Below, piece after piece: positions 1 to 9,924 of a stretch of 64,000 nucleotides of DNA; within the stretch, counting starts at the first letter, position 1; every line of letters starts with the position of its first letter. The position numbers were made by a program, and so were the translations under genes. The DNA is from Ulvibacter algarum (lineage in GTDB: Bacteria > Bacteroidota > Bacteroidia > Flavobacteriales > Flavobacteriaceae), in contig CANLBJ010000001.1 of NCBI GenBank assembly GCA_947488905.1, positions 496,001 to 560,000 of the forward strand, read 5' to 3'. The notes under the pieces are model-generated. The model did not search any database and had not been told where the DNA came from. It saw only the letters and a list, made by a program, of their open reading frames with translations.

Positions 1-376
1 CTAGTAAAACTAGGCTTCTTGATAGAAAATGATAGAGTCTTTCATTTTTTTCTTCTTCTCTAATAGTGGAAATTAATATTTCTGAAAGAAACATTACTAA
101 GCAACTTTTTACAACATCTGTGTGAAGAGTTTGATAATGGAGTGCAATTTTTGCGTCTTTGAGATACTCTAAAGTGCCTTTGTTTTTGTGAGAAGCCTCA
201 ATCTCTAATTGGGTTAGTAATTGAAAATGTGAAGCGCGTATTTTACCTTTTTTAGATTTAAGAACGCCTCTAAGCATATAAGTTTTTATGCCATCTGACT
301 CTGTGAAGCAAGTGACTATGAGGTCTGCTTCGCCATATTTTTTGGTTCCAATTACAATGGCATTTGTTGTGACCAT
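1..376 (-). CDS. recO: DNA repair protein RecO, N-terminal part (cut by window edge)
   Basis: This is the first about 125 codons of RecO, which loads RecA onto SSB-coated single strands in the RecFOR recombination pathway and acts in the cytoplasm. The translation begins MVTTNAIVIGTKKYGEADLI and continues with a TESDGIKTYMLRGVLKSKKG segment, which is the N-terminal OB-fold of Bacteroidota RecO proteins. The C-terminal zinc-binding region would lie beyond base 1. The ATG at 376-374 shares one base with the TAA stop of porZ (TAATG), so the two are translationally coupled. The porZ-recO pairing recurs in Flavobacteriaceae as I recall it. Confidence 0.9.
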   Translation of the reverse strand, partial: MVTTNAIVIGTKKYGEADLIVTCFTESDGIKTYMLRGVLKSKKGKIRASHFQLLTQLEIEASHKNKGTLEYLKDAKIALHYQTLHTDVVKSCLVMFLSEILISTIREEEKNERLYHFLSRSLVLL

Positions 377-2655
377 TAGCGCACAATCATAATTTTTGAA
401 ACAGCCGTATCTAGTTGGTCATCACTTGTTATAATAACAAGGTAGACGCCAGAGCGTACTTTATATTTTCCGAAAGCAGTAGTGTCCCATTGTATGCTAC
501 CACCACGAGAAGTTTCTTCATAAACGAGGTTTCCTTCTATGTCTGTGATCTTTACATTTGCATTTGCCATCAACCCATCTATGGTAACGCTGCCTTCAAA
601 ACCTGGTCTCACAGGATTAGGGTAGGCATAGACTTCTTCTAGATTGTCTCTAGGTGCAGTAGATGTACCATTGTAAGCTACAAGGCCATTTATAGTTGCA
701 AAATATACTGTACCAGAAAAATCATCTATGGCAATATCTTGGACATTATTAGAAGGCAAGGGGGAGTTGTCTTTTGTAAAGTTTAATAATGTTTCTTGAC
801 CATTTGGGGAAAGGTAAAACACGCCTGCTGTTGTGGCAATCCATTTATTATTTGAGCCATCAACTTCTATATCTGTAATTGTCTGACTTTCTAATAACTC
901 TTGTCCTACATCTGCTTCATCATCACTAATGATAATTGCTTGTGCTTCTACATCTGAGTTTTCGTCAAAAAAGCCTCCCACATTAAATAATACTCTAAGA
1001 CCTTCTAGGGTACCTATCCATAATCTGTTATTAGCATCAAAAGTAAGTGCTCGTATGTTGTTCGTTGGTAGATTACCATTACCTTCTACATCGCTAATAA
1101 TATTAAAGTCGCCACCATTAGGGCGATATCCCACTAGACCATCATTAACACCAGCAAAAAAGACGTAACCTTCACGACTTACAGCAAGTTCACTCAACGC
1201 TAAACTTGATGCAGTGTCTGTAATAACGTCTGTGATGTCAAATTTTGTAAAACTACCACCAGGAGATAATCTAATTAAACCTTCGTCTACACGAGATTGT
1301 ACAAACCATAAATTGCCATCACGGTCAAAATCTGAACCATATAGTCTAATATCTAAGCTGCCTGGTAAAAATGACTCTAATGGGCTATTGCTATCATCAT
1401 ATAAAATTGTAGGTGTTTGTTCTTCAATTTTTAAGAGCCCTTTATTATAAGATGTCATATAAACTTGGTTTGCATCATCTGGATTTATAGAGATATTTAC
1501 AAGGTCATTTGCTTCTAGTACTCCAGAATATGGAATGTTAGTCCAGGCACCTTCCTTTAAGTTGCTAATTCCATTTTTTGATAGCGGGTAAGGGTTAAAT
1601 GATACTGTTATATCTCCAAAATTCACCCATAATTGTCCAGGTGATGAGGCTAATGAAAATGGTGTGTTTAGTATAGGGCCGTCTGGTAAGATTTGATTTG
1701 TTTGATTGTTACTAAAAGGTACTTCAAGTATTCCAAACTCATTAGTGCCTAAATAAAATGTATCGTCAAAAGCTAATCCAGAAGCTAGCGTATAATCAAA
1801 ATCTGGAATGTTATTAATTTGAGCTTCTAGCAAGAAGTTTGCAGAATAAGCTGCAATTCTATTAGAAAAAACTACTGTAAGAAGATCTTCAAAAGCTTTA
1901 AAGCCTATCACAGATTGTCCAAAAGAGGCAACTTGTGTAAACCCGGTACCTGTTTCTAATTGAAAAACAGTGTTGTCTCCCCTAAGACAAAATATCTGAT
2001 TATTAAGGTTTTGAATTCCTTTAAAATTTCCGCCAGATAATGTGTCCCATTCTTCAAAGTTAATGATGTTAGTGTTGTTAAAAAGAGCTCTAAGTATACC
2101 AGATTCTGGTGAAGCGGCATAAATAAAAGGAGGGTCAATAGTGGTTTGAGCAATGCTAACAAATGAGCCGCCATCTCCTATAAAAAATGAGTCGCCAAAC
2201 TCGAGAGTTTCTAAGTTGTATTCTGAAATACCAAAATCTGAAGATATGTAAAGGATACCGTCATACTCGTTAAAATGGTTGATGCGTTTACGATCTGGCG
2301 GAATATTTTGTTTGTTAAGAATATCTACTAATGTCAATACATCATCATCACTTGTGATGATTTCTAGCAATCCATTTTCATATCCAATAATAAAAATATC
2401 TTGTTCTTCACTATAGTAAGAGGTAGAGATGTTCTCTCCAGAGAGTCCTTGAATGGTTGAGATTGTCTCTGTTTGTAAAGTAGACAAGTCATATGAAAAA
2501 GCAGAATTTTCTGCCGCAGCATAAACTTTGTCATTGCCTTGAGTGATACTGTTAACTGTGACATAAGAGAAATGCCCCGTCCAGTTGTTCTCAAAATTTT
2601 GAGCTGAGACTACAAAGGAAATAAGAAAAATGAAGCTAAATAAGTGCTTTTTCAT
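376..2655 (-). CDS. porZ: PorZ-like type IX secretion protein (two-propeller, T9SS C-terminal domain)
   Basis: The protein has about 759 residues. I start it at the internal ATG at 2655 because that gives a clean signal peptide (MKKHLFSFIFLISFVVSAQ) and drops ten charged upstream residues. The body is full of propeller-type repeats such as SREGYVFFAGVNDGLVGY and NNRLWIGTLEGLRV, as in two-component-regulator propellers. The last 80 residues form a T9SS type A-like sorting domain (AYPNPVRPG near its start, KIMIVR at the end). In Porphyromonas, PorZ is part of the surface attachment complex that joins cargo to anionic LPS. The neighbour recO supports this identity. Another exported propeller protein remains possible. 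Confidence 0.72.
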   Translation of the reverse strand: MKKHLFSFIFLISFVVSAQNFENNWTGHFSYVTVNSITQGNDKVYAAAENSAFSYDLSTLQTETISTIQGLSGENISTSYYSEEQDIFIIGYENGLLEIITSDDDVLTLVDILNKQNIPPDRKRINHFNEYDGILYISSDFGISEYNLETLEFGDSFFIGDGGSFVSIAQTTIDPPFIYAASPESGILRALFNNTNIINFEEWDTLSGGNFKGIQNLNNQIFCLRGDNTVFQLETGTGFTQVASFGQSVIGFKAFEDLLTVVFSNRIAAYSANFLLEAQINNIPDFDYTLASGLAFDDTFYLGTNEFGILEVPFSNNQTNQILPDGPILNTPFSLASSPGQLWVNFGDITVSFNPYPLSKNGISNLKEGAWTNIPYSGVLEANDLVNISINPDDANQVYMTSYNKGLLKIEEQTPTILYDDSNSPLESFLPGSLDIRLYGSDFDRDGNLWFVQSRVDEGLIRLSPGGSFTKFDITDVITDTASSLALSELAVSREGYVFFAGVNDGLVGYRPNGGDFNIISDVEGNGNLPTNNIRALTFDANNRLWIGTLEGLRVLFNVGGFFDENSDVEAQAIIISDDEADVGQELLESQTITDIEVDGSNNKWIATTAGVFYLSPNGQETLLNFTKDNSPLPSNNVQDIAIDDFSGTVYFATINGLVAYNGTSTAPRDNLEEVYAYPNPVRPGFEGSVTIDGLMANANVKITDIEGNLVYEETSRGGSIQWDTTAFGKYKVRSGVYLVIITSDDQLDTAVSKIMIVR

Positions 2656-2716
2656 AAATGATAAATTTCTACATTTTAATAACACCTTAAAGGTAATTAT
2701 ATTGCGAATTTACATG

Positions 2717-2748
2717 AAAAAAGGCCATCAAAAATTGACAGCCTTTTA
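2717..2748 (-). terminator. Rho-independent terminator after gdhA
   Basis: On the minus strand an AAAAGGC stem with a wobble-paired extension folds against GCCTTTT and is followed by a T run. It lies about 20 bases past the gdhA stop and before porZ, so gdhA is probably monocistronic. Confidence 0.6.
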
Positions 2749-2768
2749 TATAAATTAATGGTAAGGTG

Positions 2769-4124
<1,356 letters not shown>

Positions 4125-4134
4125 TTATTAAATA

Positions 4135-4153
4135 AGCAGAAATTTTTTCTGCT
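4135..4153 (-). promoter_or_regulatory. Hairpin in gdhA leader
   Basis: A perfect 8-bp stem (AGCAGAAA / TTTCTGCT, loop of 3 T on the plus strand) sits about 22 bases before the gdhA start codon in the transcribed leader. It could affect translation or RNA stability. Its function is unknown. Confidence 0.4.
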
Positions 4154-4282
4154 GTTTAAGTATATTAATTACTAATTACAAAAATGAAGGCGTCCATAAT
4201 TCAGAATACTGCAAACTACCTTACAAAAAAGTAAAGGTAATTATTAATTTGCTAATTATTTAACCTTGTGTTTTCTAAAGAA

Positions 4283-4290
4283 CAAAGATA
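4283..4290 (-). promoter_or_regulatory. Possible -7 box for gdhA
   Basis: On the minus strand this reads TATCTTTG, an exact match to the Bacteroidota TAnnTTTG box. No clear -33 TTTG is visible at the normal distance, so this is a candidate only. Confidence 0.4.
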
Positions 4291-4372
4291 CCTTTTCTGT
4301 GAATACAGAAAGCTAAAATTTTATTAATTAGGTAAATGTCAGGCTTAAATTTCTACGTGTCATTAGTTTTTA

Positions 4373-4380
4373 TATATTTG
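4373..4380 (+). promoter_or_regulatory. Possible -7 box for the 4410 gene
   Basis: TATATTTG matches TAnnTTTG and lies about 30 bases before the ATG at 4410. I see no good -33 element. Confidence 0.4.
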
Positions 4381-4409
4381 TTGGACCCAATTAATTAACC
4401 TACTTTATT

Positions 4410-5210
4410 ATGCAGACCCGTTCATTACTAGTGGTGTGCTTGTTTTTATTCTTTTCAAAACAAGATGCTTTCAGTCAATTTGGCTTTTCTCACGAAGTGG
4501 GAGTAATAGCTGGACCCTTAGCTTTTTATGGTGACTATGGTGCACGTAATGACTTTGACACAAATGTAGGTAATAGTACTATAGGTGTTGGGCTTATACA
4601 TTATTTAAACTTCTCATATAGAGCAGATTGTAACTGTTATACTAGGCAAAAATATTTCAATGATCATTTTAAGCTACGTAATGAGATTGACTATCATAAA
4701 ACAAATTTTGAGCATATAGGAGAATACGTTGACCCAAGTCAAACTTCAATTACTGCAGATCAATTGAGAGCAATGAAAGGCTCCACTACCGTTTTTGATA
4801 TAGGAACACAATTAGAGTATTTTCCATTGAGCATTAGAGATTTTGCGTCAAGACCGGGAGGTTTTGCACCTTTTATAAGTGCAGGAGTACATTTTGTAAG
4901 TTTTGATCCAGAAGTGTATAGTGAACTTGGAGCCCTTAACTCTTCTGCTACAACGCCACCTAAATATTTTAACTCTTTTCAGCAAGAAGGAGATTCTACT
5001 TGGTCTATTGTGACTAGTGTGGGTGTACGTTATAAATTGAGTGATTTAAGTGATTTAATGCTAGATGCTAGATGGCAATATTATTTTTCAAACTGGGTAG
5101 ATGGTTTAAACCCTAGTTTAGCAAATAACGGTTCTGTACCAGTGCCAGAAAACAAAGCTAATGACTGGATTTACTGGATTAACTTTGGGTATATTTATTA
5201 TTTAGACTAG
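4410..5210 (+). CDS. Outer-membrane-type beta-strand protein, THC0290_0291-like
   Basis: The protein has 266 residues with an N-terminal signal peptide (about residues 1-22, ending in DAFSQ). The rest is rich in aromatic and small residues in alternating patterns, including GVIAGPLAFYGDYGAR, GLIHYLNFSYRADCNCY and a C-terminal WIYWINFGYIYYLD. This resembles an eight-stranded outer membrane barrel of the PorT/OMP family. I recall a Flavobacteriaceae family called THC0290_0291 with the same opening, but I cannot confirm it here. Function is unknown. It is divergent from gdhA and ends at a strong bidirectional terminator. Confidence 0.7.
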   Translation: MQTRSLLVVCLFLFFSKQDAFSQFGFSHEVGVIAGPLAFYGDYGARNDFDTNVGNSTIGVGLIHYLNFSYRADCNCYTRQKYFNDHFKLRNEIDYHKTNFEHIGEYVDPSQTSITADQLRAMKGSTTVFDIGTQLEYFPLSIRDFASRPGGFAPFISAGVHFVSFDPEVYSELGALNSSATTPPKYFNSFQQEGDSTWSIVTSVGVRYKLSDLSDLMLDARWQYYFSNWVDGLNPSLANNGSVPVPENKANDWIYWINFGYIYYLD

Positions 5211-5247
5211 CGTTCTTAGTTATTTCAATGACTAGAACTAATTATAT

Positions 5248-5291
5248 AAAACTGCGGAAATATTCAAACTAGAAAATTTCCGCAGTTTTTT
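5248..5291. terminator. Bidirectional terminator between convergent genes
   Basis: A perfect 13-bp inverted repeat (AAAACTGCGGAAA / TTTCCGCAGTTTT) with a T run on one side and an A run on the other separates the 4410 gene from the transsulfuration gene. Confidence 0.85.
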
Positions 5292-5314
5292 GTTTACTTT
5301 TTATACTCACCTTG

Positions 5315-6457
5315 TTATCCTATGGCTTGTTTTAAGTCATCAATTAAATCTTCAATATCCTCAATACCTACAGATAGTCTAATTAAACTATCTACTACAC
5401 CCGTTTTTTCTCGATCTGCCTTAGGGATGCTCGCATGAGTCATACTTGCGGGGTGTCCTGCTAAACTCTCTACACCACCTAGAGATTCTCCTAGTGTGAA
5501 AATTTTTAAATTTTCTACAATCTTTATTGCCTCTTTATAATTATTGCCTTTTGTGGTGAACGATAACATACCGCCATAATCTCGCATCTGTTCTTTTGCA
5601 ATCTGATGGTTAGGATGGTCTTTAAAACCAGGCCAATACACATTTTCTATCTTAGGGTTACTTATTAGATATTCTGCAATTGCCTTTCCGTTTTCACAAT
5701 GGCGTTGCATACGTATATGCAATGTTTTTATACCTCTTAAAACTAAAAAAGCATCTTGAGGGCCACAGATTGCGCCGCTTGCATTCTGTATAAAATAGAG
5801 TTTATCTGCAAGCGTTTTATCTTTAACAATTAGCGCTCCCATAACAACGTCACTGTGTCCTCCTAGATATTTTGTGGCAGAATGCATCACAATATCTGCC
5901 CCCATATCTAAAGGGTTTTGCAAATATGGCGTTGCAAACGTGTTATCTACTGCAAGTAATACATTGTATTTTTTTGATATTGCAGCACAGGCTTTAATAT
6001 CTATGATATTCATCATTGGGTTTGTAGGTGTTTCTACCCAAATAAGTTTTGTTTTATCTGTGATATAATTTTCAATATTTGTGGCATTATCCATCCCAAC
6101 AAAGTGAAACTTAATACCAAAGCCTTCAAAAATTTTAGTGAACAAACGATAGCTACCACCATATAAGTTATTAGTAGAAATGACCTCGTCGCCGGGCTGT
6201 AATAATTTAATAACGGCATCTATTGCGGCAAGACCACTACCAAAAGCTAAACCATATTTTCCGTTTTCTATACTTGCAAGGTTTTTTTCTAATGCTGCTC
6301 GTGTTGGGTTTCCGCTACGAGAATACTCAAATCCTTTATGACCACCAGGCGTAGTTTGTGCATACGTTGTAGTTTGATATATAGGTGGCATTACAGAGCC
6401 GTAAGCAGGATCTACATCTTCTTGACCTCCGTGTATTGTTTTTGTGTTAAATTTCAT
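5315..6457 (-). CDS. Cystathionine gamma-synthase / gamma-lyase family PLP enzyme
   Basis: The protein has 380 residues from the ATG at 6457; an upstream in-frame TTG at 6469 would add four. It belongs to the Cys/Met metabolism PLP family (fold type I) and is of typical length. It shows FEYSRSGNPTR, GLAFGSGLAA, VETPTNPMMNIID, and the Schiff-base lysine in SATKYLGGHSDVVMGA, about residue 196. It should catalyse gamma-replacement or gamma-elimination in transsulfuration between cysteine, cystathionine and methionine. Sequence reading alone does not separate gamma-synthase from gamma-lyase or from methionine gamma-lyase. I found no SAM riboswitch in the upstream gap. Confidence 0.88.
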   Translation of the reverse strand: MKFNTKTIHGGQEDVDPAYGSVMPPIYQTTTYAQTTPGGHKGFEYSRSGNPTRAALEKNLASIENGKYGLAFGSGLAAIDAVIKLLQPGDEVISTNNLYGGSYRLFTKIFEGFGIKFHFVGMDNATNIENYITDKTKLIWVETPTNPMMNIIDIKACAAISKKYNVLLAVDNTFATPYLQNPLDMGADIVMHSATKYLGGHSDVVMGALIVKDKTLADKLYFIQNASGAICGPQDAFLVLRGIKTLHIRMQRHCENGKAIAEYLISNPKIENVYWPGFKDHPNHQIAKEQMRDYGGMLSFTTKGNNYKEAIKIVENLKIFTLGESLGGVESLAGHPASMTHASIPKADREKTGVVDSLIRLSVGIEDIEDLIDDLKQAIG

Positions 6458-6607
6458 ACTTATGCCCAAAAAAGGGGGTGATTTTTTTATGTGAATTATT
6501 ACTTTTTATTGACGTCTACCCAATAATATTTTAAATTAAAACTAAAGGTAACACTAACCAAAGCTTCTTATTATATGATAGCGTGTTTACAGAGAAATAA
6601 AAATTTT

Positions 6608-6685
6608 TCACTCAAAGTTACCAAGAATCATCTCAATTTTCAAACAATAACATTTCTGTTTTGATTCTTGTAATGCGTGAAGTGA
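6608..6685. repeat. Imperfect long inverted repeat in the 6.5-6.7 kb gap
   Basis: Arms at 6608-6630 and 6662-6685 share TCACT, TTAC and a perfect 9-bp CAAGAATCA / TGATTCTTG core around a 31-base loop. There is no T run, so a terminator is unlikely. It may be a remnant of a small mobile repeat or a structured RNA. Confidence 0.5.
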
Positions 6686-6740
6686 TTAGTCTTTTATCTA
6701 ACCGTCCTTTTTATTAAAAAAACTGTCGTAATTTTACACG

Positions 6741-7508
6741 ATGATGAAAAAAGCATTTCCATTTTTAGTGTTTTTTATGGTTTTAAATAGCTGTAATGAC
6801 GCCCCTTTATTAATAGAGCAACATACTCTTACTCAAAATACAATTACAGAGTGTGATAATAAACCTTGTCCTCAAGTGACTATAGATTATTTGTCTTACT
6901 CAGGTGAGCAAGAGGTAATAGCGCCTATTAATAAAAAAATAGAACAATTTATTATACAATCACTCTACTTAGGAGATCCAGAGGTTAATGCTACAGCTTT
7001 AACGCCACAAGAGGCAGTAGAAGGTTTTATTAAAGATTACTGGAGAGACACTAGCGAGTTTCCTGAGATTCATGAATATGAGGCAGAGATTTCTATAGAA
7101 GAGACTTATAGAAGCAAAGAATTAGCTACTGTTGCTCTAAGTCAATACACATATACGGGAGGAGCGCATGGTAATGGCAGCGTAGCATATGTGAATTTTG
7201 ATATAAAAACGGGAGAGATTATCTTAAACGAGCAACTTATAAAAGATAAAGAGGGCCTGAGTAAAATAGCAGAAAAAAAACTAAGAGAAGATTATAAAAT
7301 ACCTGAGAGTGAAGACATAAACAGTACTGTTTTTTGGTTTGAAAATGACAAATTCTATCTGTCTGAAGACATAGGCTTTGAAGAAGACAAAGTAGTTATT
7401 CATTACAATCAATATGAAATAGCGAGCTATGCAGATGGCTCTATTGATATTGAATTGACTTTTAGTGAAGTAGCTCCTTTTTTAAACTATTCATTAGAGA
7501 AGAAATAA
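6741..7508 (+). CDS. DUF4163/DUF3298-type lipoprotein (RsiV-like fold)
   Basis: The protein has 255 residues with a lipoprotein signal: a hydrophobic stretch then LNSC, Cys at about 18, so it is anchored in a membrane. A second ATG at 6744 is an equal candidate for the start. The middle carries SQYTYTGGAHGNGSVAYVNF, the hallmark of the DUF3298/RsiV fold, preceded by a DUF4163-like part. In Bacillus RsiV this fold binds lysozyme, but no anti-sigma segment is present here, so that role should not be transferred. Function is unknown. Confidence 0.75.
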   Translation: MMKKAFPFLVFFMVLNSCNDAPLLIEQHTLTQNTITECDNKPCPQVTIDYLSYSGEQEVIAPINKKIEQFIIQSLYLGDPEVNATALTPQEAVEGFIKDYWRDTSEFPEIHEYEAEISIEETYRSKELATVALSQYTYTGGAHGNGSVAYVNFDIKTGEIILNEQLIKDKEGLSKIAEKKLREDYKIPESEDINSTVFWFENDKFYLSEDIGFEEDKVVIHYNQYEIASYADGSIDIELTFSEVAPFLNYSLEKK

Positions 7509-7565
7509 TAAACCAACGTACCTTTATCAAATTTTGAATATTTCAGAAATTAGAATAACACAGCT

Positions 7566-7922
7566 ATGCAAAAAGTATATTATCTTAAAACTTGTGACAC
7601 TTGTAAAAGAATCTTGAACACTCTAGACTTGCCTGCTAGTTTTGAGCTGCAAGAAATCAAAGAACAACAAATCTCAGTAAAGCAGCTTGAGGAGATGTAT
7701 GCACTTTCTGGAAGTTATGAAGCACTTTTTAGCAAACGAGCAAAACTCTACAAAGAGCGTGATTTAAAAAACGAAAACCTCACAGAAGAAGACTATAAAA
7801 ATTTTATTCTTGAGCATTACACGTTTTTAAAACGACCTGTAATTATTAATAATGATACTATTTTTATAGGTAATAGTAAAAAGGTTGTAGAGGCAGCAAA
7901 AGAAAATATACACAGAAAGTAA
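7566..7922 (+). CDS. ArsC/Spx-family thioredoxin-fold protein
   Basis: The protein has 118 residues, the normal length for ArsC/Spx/YffB proteins. The N-terminus MQKVYYLKTCDTCKRIL carries a CxxC at residues 10 and 13, and KRPVIINNDTIFIGNSKK is the usual C-terminal strand pair. Such proteins range from arsenate reductases to uncharacterised redox proteins. With no ars genes nearby and CDTC in place of the simple arsenate-reductase pattern, true arsenate reduction is doubtful. It is 57 bases downstream of the lipoprotein gene and just ahead of the permease gene. Confidence 0.85.
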   Translation: MQKVYYLKTCDTCKRILNTLDLPASFELQEIKEQQISVKQLEEMYALSGSYEALFSKRAKLYKERDLKNENLTEEDYKNFILEHYTFLKRPVIINNDTIFIGNSKKVVEAAKENIHRK

Positions 7923-7942
7923 TACTTTAAAACTATCCTTTT

Positions 7943-8827
7943 TTGAATTCAAGAATACTCGCACTCATTGCCGCTTTTACAGTTAGCTTTATATATGGGT
8001 TAAACCATACCATTGCTAAAGATTTAATGCCAGGTATTGTTAAGCCTTACGGTTTTATTTTACTGCGCGTTACAGGAGCGATGCTATTGTTTTGGATCAT
8101 TAGTATGTTCTATAAATCTGAAAGAGTAGAACGGCGAGATTGGTGGCGTTTTATTGCTTGTGCCATATTTGGGATGGTACTTAATATGAATTCGTTTTTT
8201 AAAGGTCTTGAGCTTTCAACACCTATAAATAGTAGTGTAGTGATCACATTATCACCTGTTTTTTTACTCATATTATCTGCTTTTATATTAAAAGAACGCA
8301 TCACATTATTAAAAGGCATAGGGATTACGCTTGGCCTCATAGGTGCTTTAGTTCTCATTCTTTTTGGGGTAAAAACACAAGCAAATGCGCCTAACATTCC
8401 TTTTGGTAATTTGTTGTTTTTAGTAAACGCAATATCATATGCTTGTTACTTGGTTTTTGTAAAAAAACTAGTAGGTAAATACAAGCCTATAACGCTACTT
8501 AAATATCTGTTTCTTATAGCTTTTATTATAAATTTACCCATAGGTTGGTCAGAGCTCTCTGAGGTAGAATGGAGTGTTCTAGATTTTAATGCCATCTGGA
8601 AACTCTCTTTTGTAGTGATTGCAACTACGGTCTTAACATATCTGTTTAACATCTTTGCACTTAAACAATTAAGCCCGTCAACCATAGGTGTTTTTATTTA
8701 TTTACAACCGCTTGTTGCAGCTATTTATGCAATGGCAACAGGTGCAGACCAGTTAACTACATTACGTATTATTGCGGCAATTCTTATTTTTACGGGGGTT
8801 TATTTTGCGACAAAAAATAAGGTTTAA
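7943..8827 (+). CDS. EamA-type drug/metabolite transporter (DMT) permease
   Basis: The 294-residue inner membrane protein has about ten hydrophobic helices in two EamA repeats. Typical parts are LALIAAFTVSFIYGLNHTIAK near the N-terminus and SPSTIGVFIYLQPLVAAIYA in the second repeat. It should export or exchange a small metabolite, but the substrate cannot be read from sequence. The only sensible start is TTG at 7943, because the first in-frame ATG would delete helix 1. It begins 20 bases after the ArsC-like gene and is nearly touching the next gene, so a small operon is likely. Confidence 0.88.
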   Translation: MNSRILALIAAFTVSFIYGLNHTIAKDLMPGIVKPYGFILLRVTGAMLLFWIISMFYKSERVERRDWWRFIACAIFGMVLNMNSFFKGLELSTPINSSVVITLSPVFLLILSAFILKERITLLKGIGITLGLIGALVLILFGVKTQANAPNIPFGNLLFLVNAISYACYLVFVKKLVGKYKPITLLKYLFLIAFIINLPIGWSELSEVEWSVLDFNAIWKLSFVVIATTVLTYLFNIFALKQLSPSTIGVFIYLQPLVAAIYAMATGADQLTTLRIIAAILIFTGVYFATKNKV

Positions 8828-8838
8828 TCTTGTTGAAA

Positions 8839-9405
8839 ATGGATAGTGTTGTCCCTTTAATTGCTTCAGAAAAGTTAAGTGCATTGTTAATTAAGCAAGG
8901 CATTACTACCTGGCAAGAAGCCACAAAATATATTCAATATTTACCCTACGGAAGAAACAAAAACAGAGAAGATGTATCGTTAGTAATAACCGAAAGAAAA
9001 GGAACCTGTAGTTCTAAACATGCCCTGCTTAAAACAATTGCAGACGAAAACAAAATAGCAAATATCAAACTGCTAATAGGAATGTATAAAATGACCCATA
9101 AAAATACTCCTGGCATAAAAGAGCATATTTTAAAAAGCAGTCTCTCATATATTCCCGAAGCACATTGTTATCTAAAAATTAATGGGGAGCGGGTAGATTT
9201 TACAGCACCAACTTCATCCATAAAACAAATAGAAAAAGACATCATAAATGAAACAGAAATAGCACCAAACCAAGTAGCCCAGTGGAAAGTACTTTATCAT
9301 AAACAGTTTATAAAAGACTGGCGCGTTTCTGAAAATATTAAAATGGAGTTTGATGCAATCTGGAATCTACGAGAAAAATGTATCTCATCTTTGAGTGCTA
9401 AGTGA
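8839..9405 (+). CDS. Transglutaminase-like domain protein of unknown function
   Basis: From the ATG at 8839 the protein has 188 residues; an upstream TTG at 8830 is less likely. It contains the order Cys-His-Asp expected of a transglutaminase/papain-like core: Cys about 57 in RKGTCSSKHALL, His about 109 in PEAHCYLKI, and Asp about 120 in GERVDFTAP. There is no signal peptide, so it is cytoplasmic. It lies 11 bases after the permease stop. Substrate is unknown. It may act as a peptidase or amidase-like enzyme, which is inference from the fold only. Confidence 0.65.
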   Translation: MDSVVPLIASEKLSALLIKQGITTWQEATKYIQYLPYGRNKNREDVSLVITERKGTCSSKHALLKTIADENKIANIKLLIGMYKMTHKNTPGIKEHILKSSLSYIPEAHCYLKINGERVDFTAPTSSIKQIEKDIINETEIAPNQVAQWKVLYHKQFIKDWRVSENIKMEFDAIWNLREKCISSLSAK

Positions 9406-9473
9406 TACCTCTAAAGAGTAAGGTAATTAGTTTTTTTAGTATCTTTAAGAATCTAATTTTTAACACAATAGCA

Positions 9474-9839
9474 ATGAAAACAAAAGAAATAGCAGACAAC
9501 CTGGTAAAATGGTGTAATGCAGGAGAAGAAAGTAAATGTTACGAGCAATTATATAGTCAAGATATAGTAAGCGTAGAGATGGAAGGTAGCGAAAACCAAG
9601 TGGCTCGAGGTATGGAAGAGATTGCAAAAAAAGGCCAATGGTGGAAAGAAAACTTTGAAGTACACAGCGCAAAAACAAGCGAACCAACCGTAGCAGATAA
9701 TTGGTTTTCTGTACGTCACGAGATGGATATCACACACAAAGCAAGCGGACAAAGAAGCACTATGCAAGAGCTAGGAGTATATCAAGTAAAAGATGGCAAG
9801 ATTGTAAAAGAGCAGTTTTTTTATAATAATGAAGCTTAA
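9474..9839 (+). CDS. SnoaL-like (NTF2 fold) small protein
   Basis: I start this 121-residue protein at ATG 9474 (MKTKEIADNLVKWCNAGEES); the longer open frame overlaps the previous stop and adds a non-conserved tail. It has the NTF2/SnoaL pattern of helices followed by a curved sheet, with ELYSQD-like YEQLYSQDIVSVEM, WWKENFEVHS and a C-terminal DGKIVKEQFFY strand. SnoaL proteins include cyclases and isomerases, and many are uncharacterised. No catalytic assignment is possible. It ends just before a strong bidirectional terminator. Confidence 0.75.
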   Translation: MKTKEIADNLVKWCNAGEESKCYEQLYSQDIVSVEMEGSENQVARGMEEIAKKGQWWKENFEVHSAKTSEPTVADNWFSVRHEMDITHKASGQRSTMQELGVYQVKDGKIVKEQFFYNNEA

Positions 9840-9860
9840 TTTTTAGAACTTATTTACATT

Positions 9861-9897
9861 TAAAAAGCCCATTTTGCATAGCAAAATGGGCTTTTTA
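9861..9897. terminator. Bidirectional terminator
   Basis: A perfect 16-bp stem (AAAAAGCCCATTTTGC with its complement, loop ATA) has T runs on both strands. It separates the SnoaL-like gene from the convergent thioesterase gene. Confidence 0.9.
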
Positions 9898-9924
9898 AAT
9901 CACTCTATAACTTTAAGTATAATG

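Noticed and set aside
6470-6740. SAM riboswitch before the transsulfuration gene
   Set aside because: I looked for S-box core strings on the minus strand and saw none.
7566-7922. Arsenate resistance gene
   Set aside because: The fold fits ArsC/Spx, but no arsenic genes are nearby and the CxxC form suggests another redox role.
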